In this document: positions 1-9,869 of the stretch, in pieces
How positions within the stretch are numbered: the stretch's first letter is position 1
Layout: each line of letters begins with the position of its first letter
DNA from: Hofstenia miamia
Taxonomy: Eukaryota > Xenacoelomorpha > Acoela
Direction: 5' to 3'
Length of the DNA: 64,000 nt
Assembly: GCA_004352715.1 (NCBI GenBank)
Contig: SCFE01000036.1
Span: 316,032-380,031, forward strand
Notes under the pieces: model-generated
Seen by the model: only the letters and a program-made list of their open reading frames with translations
The model's database searches: none
What the model was told of the DNA's origin: nothing
Program-made: the position numbers and the translations under genes

Positions 1-929
1 TATATATATATATATCAATATATCAGTGGCGTTTAACCCTTCCAAAACCAGGCCGTTAAGGATACTAAAAAAATTGTGATGTGCAAATGGGAAAAATTGA
101 AATGCAAACGTAAATATTAAACATAGTTAAACTTAAACATCTTAGGAATTTAAAAAAATTTTCATGATTTCTTGAAAAATAGTTTTAAACACTCCTTACT
201 CATGAACTAATAAAGATGTGCAAAATCTTAATGCAATGCCGAATAGAGGAGTGATTCTTCTTTCACTTAACTCTTAAAACCGTTTTTCATCTTACAAGTG
301 TTTAATTTATATTTATGTAGTGTTTTGTTACTTCTAGCTATAGAACAGTGGTATTTTTAGGTCTAAATCAATAAATTTGCAATAAATTGCTTATACAATA
401 TGATATCTATTATGGTTATATAACTTCCAAAATATTAAAGGTATTTTTTGAACAATGACAAAAATTAACTAAGAAAAGGTTTGGGATCATGGTTCCTTTT
501 GCAGACATTCTCTAGCCCTGGTGCTAGCAGAAATTTTCCTTAGAAAATAATTATGATTCAAATATATTAGAAACTGGAATATATATTTATACGAATTTTC
601 ACAAGTTCATAAGCCACCAACATTTTGCAAATTTCAATAGCTTAGAAGAAAGGTGTTTAAAAATGTTGTAAAAATGGGCTGCCCTTTTAGAAAAAACAGG
701 CTGTTTAAAGATAATCACTAAGTGAAATTTTTAAAAAGACTTTCGATTTTCATATATATATAATATGCATTACCATTTTATAATAAATTCCAGATCCTAG
801 TCTACTAAAATACTCAGTTTGTTGGAAGTTGAAAATGGCAAAAATAATGAAATAATGAAATATGTTTTAGCATATTAATAAATGTCGATATTCTTATTTA
901 TCAATAAACATTTTCCATTAAGATTTTAC

Positions 930-1125
930 CAATTGCTCTGCTAGTAATGTCTTATCTTCATTGGGGAGATGAGTTTCCAAGGCCAATACGATGCAGTTGG
1001 AAATAATTGTAAGGAGGATGAGATATTCAAAAAGAGGCCACTCAGTGACTCGCCGTGCCTGTCGTCTGATAAAGCTATCATTTCGGAAAAATATCAGAGA
1101 AGAGGTATTCGTAAAGAAGTCTGTT
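930..1125 (-). CDS. CACNA1: Cav2-type voltage-gated calcium channel alpha-1, exon covering start of domain I (IS1)
   Basis: Alpha-1 is the pore subunit of presynaptic calcium channels in the plasma membrane. On the minus strand this 196-nt exon runs from a TTTTAG acceptor (AG at 1126-1127) to a GTAAAA donor (GT at 928-929). It encodes 65 full codons after one split base and ends in phase 0. The key block reads VTEWPLFEYLILLTI followed by ISNCIVLALETHLPNEDKT. This matches the Cav2 consensus for the pre-IS1 helix, segment IS1 and the IS1-S2 loop (ITEWPPFEYMILATI, then HLPDDDKT). Cav1 and Cav3 lack the HLP(D/N)xDKT loop, so Cav2 is the best call. The preceding residues (TDFFTNTSSLIFF) align with the vertebrate Cav2 stretch before IS1. 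The next exon would lie left of the window. Family assignment is firm; exact boundaries are inferred from splice consensus. Confidence 0.92.
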
Positions 1126-2134
1126 CTAAAATACACCCCATTATAATCCCATTTAAATTAAAATGTTGACTGTGAAATAACTAAAACCAATTGAAAAGCT
1201 GAAATTATGACATAACTCAGTAGTCTGCATTAAAAATTGTTTTACAAAAACTTATCTACGTTCAAAAACTAATTGTTTTGCGGCTAAAGTATTTAAGTTT
1301 TCGAATGCAAGAATAAAAGTTTGTCGGCCGTATTTTCTAGAAAATTTGTTTCATAGTAACGTTTGCATAATAACACAGTTTAATATATGCTGGAACATGT
1401 TTTATGATACCTTTCGTATTTTGATCAGGCTCTCTGTTTTTCAAAATTTTTCTCAAGTTCTTGGGTCGAAGGGTAAGGTGCAGCATTGATTGTTACAATG
1501 TTCAGGCTCAGATACGGCTTCAGTTTTATAATGTGCAATGCTCAAATGTCCCATCAGCAAACCACTAGTTTTCAATTATATGTTCTATGTTGAAATCATC
1601 TTGTCAACGGCTATGACCGATATATTTTATGTAGAAAGACTTACATTGGGTCTTTTTCAATAGTGGCTAAAGTCGGAATGGGCTTAGGCATATATATTTA
1701 AATATCAGAGGAATGTTGTATTTTTTGAAAATAATAATGCAGTTTTTTGATAAATTCTTTGTGCCAAGCATATTATCAAGCCAACCCTTTTTCTAAATTA
1801 TTGTTTTTACTTACAAATTCATATCAGAAATTTGGGAAATTATTAATTTTTATTTCATTATTTTATAATAAACTTTGTATTTTGTATGCGATTTTTCCTT
1901 CTTACAAATAATTTCGATATATATAGTTCAAATGAAAAATAAATCATCCATTTTTAGCCATGATCTGGCTTTTTGTTCATTGCCATTTTTAAAGTTAACT
2001 TAATTTAATGCTCTCAATTTCAATGTCACGTGATAAAATTACTAGATACTAGAAAGGCGTCCTGATTTAAAATGGCATTGAAGAGCGCAGTTATGCACAG
2101 GTCACAATGCGTCGCATTGTGATTTGGGGTAAGC
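1126..2134. other. Intron between the two proposed Cav2 exons, first part
   Basis: Apart from the acceptor side of the IS1 exon I see no coding signal, TIR or repeat array here. The sequence is AT-rich with scattered A and T runs. Confidence 0.4.
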
Positions 2135-2545
2135 TCAGAGTTGTAGCAATTTGGTTTATAAAAGGTTTGGATTCGGTTTGGTTTCGGCTTCTAATTTCTG
2201 ATTTGCAAGTGGCTTAAAACGGTTGGAAGTTTATAAAAAGACGTAATTATGTCATTTTATTTAAATAATATACGCTCATTTTTTATCGAAATTTGCAAAA
2301 TTCTTGCAATTTTGTGTTTTCTCATTTATGGCCAAAGCAATACGAGAGGCGTCTTTAGAATTTTTCATAAAGTTTTTCCTTAATTTATAAATGAATACGA
2401 ATTCAAATTTTCCGCTTTACTTTTAACTGTTTCGGTTTAAAGCGGTTCAATTTATTAGCTTTCAACGATTTGGTTTGGTTTGGTTTCATTTTGAAAGGGT
2501 TCGGTTTGGCCCGGTTTCTGAAAATTAGAACTGCTTGCAACTCTG
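2135..2545. mobile_element. hAT-like MITE (CAGAGTTG ends)
   Basis: The left end reads CAGAGTTGTAGCAATT and the right end is the inverse of CAGAGTTGCAAGCAGTT, giving an imperfect TIR of about 17 bp. The flanks GGTAAGCT and GGTCACCC agree at five of eight positions, compatible with an old 8-bp hAT target duplication. The interior is rich in GGTTTGGTTTCGG-type repeats on both sides. There is no transposase reading frame; ORFs crossing it are chance. It sits in the proposed Cav2 intron. Confidence 0.55.
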
Positions 2546-3419
2546 GGTCACCCAGAGAAAAGTAATAGCCGAGATTTGTTGTTGCTTCACAAGACTTTGG
2601 ACTTCCTGATTTTCTGAAAATTAGGTATAAGAAGAATTTAAAAATTCTTGAGAACATCGAAAATTTTATTAAAAAGTTACTACTATCAACTGTAATCTGT
2701 ACAAGAAAAATTTTCAACACAAATGTTCACTATTACATGGAAGCTCATTTACCAATAACTTGATCAATATTTGAAGATTTCTAAATTTTTTAATAAGCTT
2801 CGAGAAATTGTTCGAAAACATTTTGTATCTTTCAAATGACACTAAGACTGAGAATTTAGGGTAAACTTCCGCCCATGTTGGGAAGAAATTCAATTCATCG
2901 TACTGAACTTGACTATTACTAAAATTCATAATTACTTAGAATATGCTGACTGTTTATATTAGCAAGTAGGAGAATCGAATAATAAATTTTAAGGTCCAAT
3001 CTTATCAAAAATTTTAAAAATCATTGAGCCTTTGGATCCGAAACTGATTAAAGTTTAAATTAACTATTCCACCTATAAATAAATACAGACTTAACACTAG
3101 AAAGGATTAGGATTATTTTTCATTCAGAATTTCCAAATAGAACATTATGTAAAAGAATGAAAAATGAATTACACATACAAATTCAAATGGATAATCAGTG
3201 TATTTGGTGGTGCATATACCTGTTGTTGTTTTTAACCAATACAAGTGGAAATGAGCAAAATTTAATTTTGAGTCACTTTTGAGTTAAGCTTTTTGAGTTA
3301 AGCTATATCATTGTTTCTTTCGATTGCACTACGAAAATAATTTGTGTTTCGATTAAGATTATTATAAAAAATGTATTATATATACAAGGCGTTCTATATA
3401 ATAATTATATAGGACATCT

Positions 3420-3452
<33 letters not shown>
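3420..3452. repeat. (TA)n microsatellite
   Basis: An uninterrupted run of TA dinucleotides, just left of the proposed Cav2 first exon. Confidence 0.95.
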
Positions 3453-3493
3453 AATATAAAGGAATTAAGTTAAATAAATTGTGAAACGCTTAC

Positions 3494-3552
3494 CTATGTA
3501 TTTGTGATATTAGGTATTCCACATAGCTTTCCTGTTTGGCCGCATTCGGCAT
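3494..3552 (-). CDS. CACNA1: Candidate first coding exon of the Cav2 channel (N-terminus)
   Basis: On the minus strand an ATG at 3552-3550 opens a frame reading MPNAAKQESYVEYLISQIH. It stops at a good donor, CATAG|GTAAGC (GT at 3493-3492), leaving two split bases AG. The IS1 exon starts with one split base A, so joining gives an Arg codon and keeps the frame. An in-frame TAA lies upstream of the ATG, as expected for a first coding exon with a 5' UTR. The intron to the IS1 exon would be about 2.4 kb. The region beyond the ATG has an AATAAAAGG-like A/T box near 3715-3726, about where a TATA element could sit, but this is weak. Vertebrate Cav2 N-termini are longer; this short one aligns only loosely. 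It is an inference from splice sites and phase. Confidence 0.5.
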
Positions 3553-4810
3553 GTCAATACACCATTTGCAGCAATGCAAATAAACGTCAGATGTTCGAGA
3601 GTGTTAGCTTTCTTGAGCACGGAAATAAAAATCGAGTTCGTTATTCATGACTTTGGAGCAACAGGCGGACTAAATTAACACAATTGTTTCCAACCAGTCA
3701 GCTTTCCCAAATAACCTTTTATTCTTAAATAATTTTAATACATGTAAACACATTCTGGGAATTGTGACTCAATGTTTAAAATATGTTGTATTAGTTAGAA
3801 TTTAACAACTAAAAATACCATTCAGTATGTACATTATCACATTTAAATACATACATTTTCATTGCTGTTTATAATGAGATAGAAAAACTACGTTATTAAA
3901 TTGCTTTATTTCTGAATAAATCCAAAACCATAAGGGACTATATCAATCCCCCAAAGACTAGTACATCAAAAGCTCACTCTTATTCCCTGATACATATTCA
4001 AGTTCAGTCATCACATTTATGAAAGAGCATTTGTAAAAATATTCGTTATTTTAATTCAATTAATAGTATTAAAAATTACAATTAAATTTCAAATGCTTAA
4101 AGAAATTTATTTTCCTAATATAAAAAACGAAGGTAAGATAATCATTTAATAAAAAGACGTGTAAATTTAGCATGGTAAAATGAAATTTCAATGACTTTCA
4201 ATAATTTACTATTATATTTTGAAAGATATTCTGGCAAAACATTTAAAAATTTATATTTAGGAAAACATTGAGGAATAAATGAGCGAAAGTCCGAAGTAAC
4301 AATTGGGAAGTCCAATATTATTTTAAAAATGTGAAACTAGCCAAATGTTGACCTACGCTACGTTTATGCAAAACTATTAGGTTAGGGATTCTCAAATCAA
4401 GAGGATTAGTGATTTCTATGCATGAAAATAATTAGTCTGGCAATGCATATAGTAAAAATTATTGTGCATTGACAGTTACTGAAATTTCTCAAAATCGACA
4501 TTTTAAGTAAATATCATGTCAGTTCGTCAGTTTCCTATAAAACTTGGTCCGTGTTTCATGACTTGCTAGCACTGTATGCTTTGAGTTAAGTCTCAAGCTA
4601 TGATCCGGAGTTTCACCAAAATTTGAACTAAATTTTTTCAACGGAATTTTATTAAAAATATTGTTAATTTCTTTTATTGGAGCTATTTATATTTGTATAA
4701 TCTTTTAAGCACACTAAGTCTTTTTCCTGGATATCCGAGTATTATAAGCTTAAACTAAGCAGTAGGTAATAAATGCATTAAATGTATTTTTGAAAGGCTT
4801 TTGAAGGATC
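3553..4810. other. Region upstream of the proposed Cav2 start
   Basis: This would hold the Cav2 5' UTR and promoter if the first-exon call is right. I see no further ORF, TIR or repeat array. The first 150 bp next to the ATG are somewhat more GC-rich than what follows. Confidence 0.3.
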
Positions 4811-5063
4811 TAGTGTGGTCTAAGCTGAAGTCAAGGCGGCCGGATTTATTTAGCGCTACCATAATAATAATTATTTAAATATTGTGTTCGACACTACATG
4901 TTAGATAATAATTTAAAGTAATTTAANNNNNNNNNNNNNNNNNNNNNTAGTGTGGTCTAAGCTGAAGTCAAGGCGGCCGGATTTATTTAGCGCTACCATA
5001 ATAATAATTATTTAAATATTGTGTTCGACACTACATGTTAGATAATAATTTAAAGTAATTTAA
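4811..5063. repeat. Direct duplication around a 21-N gap (probable assembly artefact)
   Basis: The 116 bp at 4811-4926 reappear, identical by eye, at 4948-5063, with only a run of 21 N (4927-4947) between. Identical sequence on both sides of a short fixed-length gap is the usual sign of two contig ends that overlapped but were not merged. Confidence 0.85.
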
Positions 5064-5070
5064 AATAAAT

Positions 5071-6125
5071 CAGGGTTGCAGTGAGAATGGGAATTCCCAT
5101 GGGATGGGACCAATAATTTTTCGTGGGAATTCCCATGGGAATGATTGGGTATTTTAGATAAAAAGAAAATTTAAAAAATATAATAATTGAATAAATATAA
5201 GCATTTTAAACTAAATAATAAAAACATTATTGCATGGTACTTAGTTAATACAGACAACAAGTTGTGGAAAATTCTGATAGGGTGAAAACAAAATTATTTA
5301 TTAGCCAAATTAGCCGAGTCACTTCGACCGTTTTCTCAGATTAAAATTGCCTTACAAAACCAATTTGCCACCGAATGCAATATAACATTTCCCGGTAAAA
5401 ACAAATGGTCACAAACTACTTGCATGAAATTGTTTCACTGCTGCATTTGGACCAGGAAAGTCAAAATTATGTGAAAGACGCTTCAACTACACCTTCAAGT
5501 TATATGATGGACAGTGAGTGATGGACAAAATGCTTACTAGCCAGACCGAGGCGCCAACACAGCCGAAGAGAATGTGATTTTGTGACCAGCTGGAGTCAGA
5601 AATGTGTCATTTCGAAAAGATTTCTCTCCTTACACTTAAACCAGGCCAATTTTTTAGAGCAAATTCCAAAGAAATTCAATTGCTTAGTTTCAGTGCTAAG
5701 CTTATGCTTTCAATACTAGTATCTCGGCCAATGTTCAGGTCTTGCCGGATTACTTCTTTCCAAACTGTGCAAGAAGATGCGACAATCAATTCTAATTGCG
5801 ATTATTTACATTGATTTCGGCAAACGCTATTTCAAACTATTGTCTGACATAGTGATGACAGAGGATGAAGTTGCAAAATACCTTGCACCTGATTCCGTAC
5901 GGTATGGCGAGGTGGAGGATGACGATAGCGACTAACTATTTGTATGCTTAGATTTAGATTTGTTTAGAGTAAATTGCTCATATAATCATGTTCACGTATC
6001 TTTGCTCTTTTCTTCAAATATGGGAGGTCTAGTGGCAATTCTTTTTTTCTCTTTCAGTCCCCATGTAAATTCGCACGGAAACGGTGTGGGATGGGAACTA
6101 AAAAACAATTGCCACAGCAACCCTG
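5071..6125. mobile_element. hAT-like transposon remnant (CAGGGTTGC ends)
   Basis: The left end is CAGGGTTGCAGTGAGAATGG and the right end is the inverse of CAGGGTTGCTGTGGCAATTG. CAGGGTTGC is a common hAT terminus. The flanks AAATAAAT (5063-5070) and ATTTAAAT (6126-6133) fit a mutated 8-bp target duplication. Subterminal GGGAATTCCCATGGG palindromes occur twice near the left end. The interior has short plus-strand reading frames, one ending in an acidic stretch near 5930 like a hAT C-terminus, but I cannot identify a catalytic motif. It is a broken, probably non-autonomous copy. Confidence 0.6.
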
Positions 6126-6662
6126 ATTTAAATTATTATGGCAAATTTTCCACTGCATTATTAATAAATTTTCATACAAGTATTACACTGTAATCAAATC
6201 TAACATTTGCGACCACCGTAATAAATGAAAAATATACTTCATATTCCAATTCGACCAAAACCCTCTACATGAGAAGATTTTAAAGTTTGGGAATTCCAAT
6301 GCGAATAGCAAAAAGGTTCCATGCAATCTCCCATCCAAAACTAGACTAGATTTTGATGAAAGAGCAACTTATTTGATAAGCTCGATGAAGTATTTAAATC
6401 TGTAAGTTGTTTCATCGTAAATACATTACATGGTTTTATGAACAACACTTATAATAATTTTGAAGGCTCGTTTTATAATTATGCAAATACTTTAAAACAA
6501 AAGCTCTGTATTTACTAAAGATAGTATACCACTATTTAGAATTGAACAATTAAGCCCAGCACGACGCATTGCTGTAGAAAAGAAACCAATAAATGACATA
6601 ATAATTTCAGACAATCTGTTCAAACTGATGGTCAAGTATTTGCAACACTTCGCACTAGTGCA

Positions 6663-6704
6663 TGTTACAATTGTTATGTTTTAGGTCATATTTCAAGGAA
6701 TTGT
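6663..6704 (+). pseudogene. Gag zinc-knuckle fragment of the Gypsy element
   Basis: The frame reads CYNCYVLGHISRNC, a perfect C-x2-C-x4-H-x4-C knuckle. In retroelements this nucleocapsid motif binds the element RNA. Stops lie on both sides, so it is a relic. Confidence 0.8.
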
Positions 6705-7207
6705 GCAAAACAGAAAACAATCTGCAAAAATGTAATAGAAAAGGCAATTTACAGAAATTTTGTAATTCTCCGATTGCTACTAGTCGAGAGCTAGTTGTAA
6801 ACGGAAAAGTGTTTTAACTTTAATGGATTTTGGTTCGAAATATTCATTTTGCAGTAAATATTTCATATGACAATTGCGAATTTATTTCAAAATAGGTTTA
6901 AATTCTTGCTTCGCGTCGTTTTATTCTATCACAAGACAAGAATTCAATCACGAGTTTCACTTAATGTATTGAACGGTCATTCAAGTATTACTCACAATCT
7001 TTATGTAATTGATTCTTCAATTCCTATATTTTGTGGCGTGGTTTGATGCCAAGGCTAAATGTTGTGCTTGATCTTAGTAAATTAACTATTGCATCAATTT
7101 TCAATGAACGCAATTTTACAAAGGACTACATTAAATTATTTGATGTTAAGGATTTACCATCTAATGTAATGAAATATACTGATCTATTATGGGATAATAT
7201 AGATGTG

Positions 7208-7842
7208 TATTTGGATCTTTTTTGCTCCCCTTCCCCGCACTAACATTATTTTCATAGAACATGGAATGTCAGCATTGAAAGTATATATTTAGGCATAACC
7301 GTAACCCAAATACCGGCCAATTCTACATGCTTCCGGATTTCCCGGATAGTTCTTCATTCTACCAGATTAATCTTCCCTTTTCAGGATCTATTCTTCACCT
7401 AATTTTAACCATAACCCTAACCTAAATTCTTATTTTTTATAAACCAAACACCTAAACCAAAATTCAGAAAAACCTATATTCCTATTTTTTATAGACCTAA
7501 GCCCTAAGCCAAACTCTGAAATCCATGTTTTCTAAACCTACAACCTAAATTCCTAGCCTAAGTGTAAATTCTTATTTTTATTGGCTAAAACCCTAAACCA
7601 AAGTCACAAATTTATGTTTCCTAAAATAAAACCTAAATTTCAAATCTAAATTCTATTTTTATAGATTAAAACCCTAAACCAAAGTAAAAAATAAACGTTT
7701 TCTAAACCTAAAAACCTAAATTAATATTTTCATACACCTAAACCTTAAACCAATCCTGTTTCCTGTTTCCAATGCAAACATTTTCTGTTCTATGAAAATA
7801 ATGTGTGTTCAGGGGGGGGGAGGGGGAATTGGGGTAAGCAAA
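7208..7842. mobile_element. TIR element with CCCTAA-like internal repeats, inserted in the Gypsy relic
   Basis: The left end contains TTTTTTGCTCCCC and ACATTATTTTCATAGAACA. The inverse of the right end contains TTTTTTGCTTACCCC and ACATTATTTTCATAGAACA, so the TIR is about 45 bp with a length difference in the C-run. Between them, about 7390-7760 holds five or so degenerate tandem copies of a 60-bp unit with motifs such as CCTAAACC and CCCTAA. It separates the Gypsy zinc knuckle from the reverse transcriptase part. There is no transposase. The right TIR contains G9-A-G5-AATT-G4. Confidence 0.65.
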
Positions 7843-7984
7843 AAATGGTCCACGTATTCATTAACAAATGATTATATTAGAGTTCCACATTTTGGTTAGT
7901 ATAAGATCAGAAGAACCCATTTTTACTCGTCCAAATAGATTACCACAAACTTTTTTAGTCAAATAAAACAAATGGTTAATAAAA

Positions 7985-8330
7985 TGGAACGAAGTGAAAT
8001 CATTGAATCATCCAGTTCTCCTTGGTGCTCCCAAGCTTTTTTAGAAAAACAGAAGGATGACTTCATGAGATTTGTTGTAGATTATCGTAACTTCAGCGGA
8101 ATTACTAAGAAGGACTCGTTTGCATTGACATATATAGACGATCAATAAAATAGATTAGCAGGAAATATTTTTCGTTTGTAGATCTTACATCTGGGTACAC
8201 AGCTTTTCAATGTGGTCATGACTTTTTGGAAATTTATTGTAATTTCTTTTGGTCTTTCGAATGCTCCTGAAATATTTCAAAGATTCATACGTAAATCATT
8301 AAAAGGTTTTGGATGTTGAGCCTTATAGAG
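7985..8330 (+). pseudogene. Reverse transcriptase fragment of the Gypsy element
   Basis: One frame reads SSPWCSQAFLEKQKDD, then MRFVVDYRNFSGITKKDSF and a YIDD-type end. This matches the Gypsy start of RT (SPWASPVV, then RFCVDYRKLN.VTKKD). After a frameshift VDLTSGY appears near 8190, and GLSNAPEIFQRFIRK near 8255-8300, the family's FGL.NAP..FQR segment. The polymerase would copy element RNA, but the YxDD catalytic segment is not intact and several shifts are present. Clade within Gypsy is not resolved. Confidence 0.8.
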
Positions 8331-8679
8331 ATGTTATCATTGTTCCCTCAAAATGCATTAATTTGTTCTCATTGTAATGTTTGTTGACAAATGAAAAACT
8401 ATTGCAAATTTCGAAATAATAATAATGCACTACTTAAAAATGACGTGAAACAACTTGAATTTCTTTCTATTGATTATTCGGACCTTTACCTCTATATTCT
8501 ACAATGTGCAAAGTATCACTTCTAATGATTCATTCAGTACACTTCAAAAAGTCATTTGTATATACAACATGTAGTTATAGCTTCTACGGAGCTTGCTCGT
8601 AGTTCCTATATAAATTGTCGCTTTCCTTTTTACAAACAACTTTGTTGTTTAGTACAGGAAATATATCGTGCATACACAC

Positions 8680-9036
8680 ATATTCTATTAAAAAAATGCT
8701 GCTAATCATAATTGATCATTGTACAGAGTGGTTGGAAAAAGCTCTTTTCCAAAAAAACCTGTACAGAATCTATGCCATTCCGAAGGGAATGCAATTTATG
8801 AAAGAGTGCATTGAAATATTGCAGATAGAAGTATGTGTGGATCAGGTAGATATCTATCTAGTTTAACGAAATGTAATAACAAATAAATCGTACGTATCAT
8901 AGTACACCTGGTTGTTCTCCTATGAAAGCATTGTTAGGATGTTTCGACTTAACCATTATTTATTGGCCTACTATTATAAAAAATAACAATTGTACAGAAA
9001 ATATCTTTGTAGGTGATACAATCTGTATTCGCAATG
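8680..9036 (+). pseudogene. Integrase fragments of the Gypsy element
   Basis: LLIIIDHCTEW near 8700-8735 matches the integrase core (LVIIDHFTKW), whose Asp is one of the catalytic triad. TYHSTPGCSPMKALLG at about 8890-8945 matches the segment after the core (YHSTTGCSPYEVLFG). The frame then continues as GDTICIRN until it is cut at 9036 by the insertion at 9040, and resumes at 11276. Stops between the parts show decay. Confidence 0.75.
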
Positions 9037-9490
9037 TTAGGGTGCAATCACACAGAACGCTTGCGATATAGCGCTTGTATTTTTAACACGTTTTAAGATA
9101 GTTGAATTCACACAGAAAGCGACCTTGTGCTTGCGATAGATTTCTAGCAATGTATTAATACGAGAGTGTTCCCACAGAACGCGAGCTTTTAATTGCTATT
9201 AGGAAAATAGTCAATAATATTCTCTACACATTGCTATATTTTATTGCATTCGAGCGAATCAAAGTGGATAATTTTTAATATGTAAACATTATTACATTTA
9301 ATTGATCTTTATGAAAGTAACTAACTGAAAATCATTTGATACAATGGAATCTATGCGATTAGACAGCCTATTAAATTCTTCATTAAAATTATTGTTCTTC
9401 TTAAATTATTTAATATTTTGATAAACCTTAAAGGGGGTGTCACACGATTAGTCTTTTGACTATAGTCAAAAAACTTTTTTGACTATAGTC

Positions 9491-9718
9491 AAAAGACTAA
9501 CCGTGTGGCACCCCCAAAAAGTTACTTTTGCGGTTTACGATTAGTCAAATTATGAAATAGAAAGTGTTCTATTTGAAAATGACTATTAGTCAAAAGACTA
9601 ACCGTGTGGCACCCCCAAAACGTGACTTTTGCGGTTTACGATTAGTCAAATTATGAAATAGAAAGTGTTCTATTTGAAAATGACTATTAGTCAAAAGACT
9701 AACCGTGTGGCACCCCCC
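9491..9718. repeat. 101-bp tandem repeat inside the nested TIR element
   Basis: The unit starting AAAAGACTAACCGTGTGG begins at 9491, 9592 and 9693: two full copies and a partial third. Each unit carries one copy of the element's own terminal sequence (GACTAACCGTGTGGCACCCCC). Terminal repeats multiplied in this way suggest repeated end duplication. Confidence 0.9.
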
Positions 9719-9833
9719 AATAGTCAACTTATTGTAATTTTGAAAGAAAATGGGAATTTTGATTTTAAATAACTTTGAACTTTCATCTTAAATGTCATTA
9801 ATAAATAAACAATATAATTAAAGACTTGGCTTT

Positions 9834-9869
9834 AGCCGAGGAGTTCGTAAATTTACGAACTCCTCGGCT
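9834..9869. repeat. Perfect 36-nt palindrome
   Basis: AGCCGAGGAGTTCGTAAA is followed directly by its exact reverse complement with no spacer. It is GC-richer than its surroundings and lies inside the nested TIR element. Confidence 0.95.

Noticed and set aside
969-1169. Plus-strand frame opposite the Cav2 exon
   Set aside because: It is the shadow of the minus-strand Cav2 coding sequence.
7386-7770. An interstitial telomere
   Set aside because: The CCCTAA-like words are irregular parts of a 60-bp unit inside a TIR element, not a clean hexamer array.
9491-9718. Regularly spaced repeats as a CRISPR-like array
   Set aside because: The whole 101-bp unit is repeated, including the would-be spacer, and it lies within a eukaryotic TIR element.
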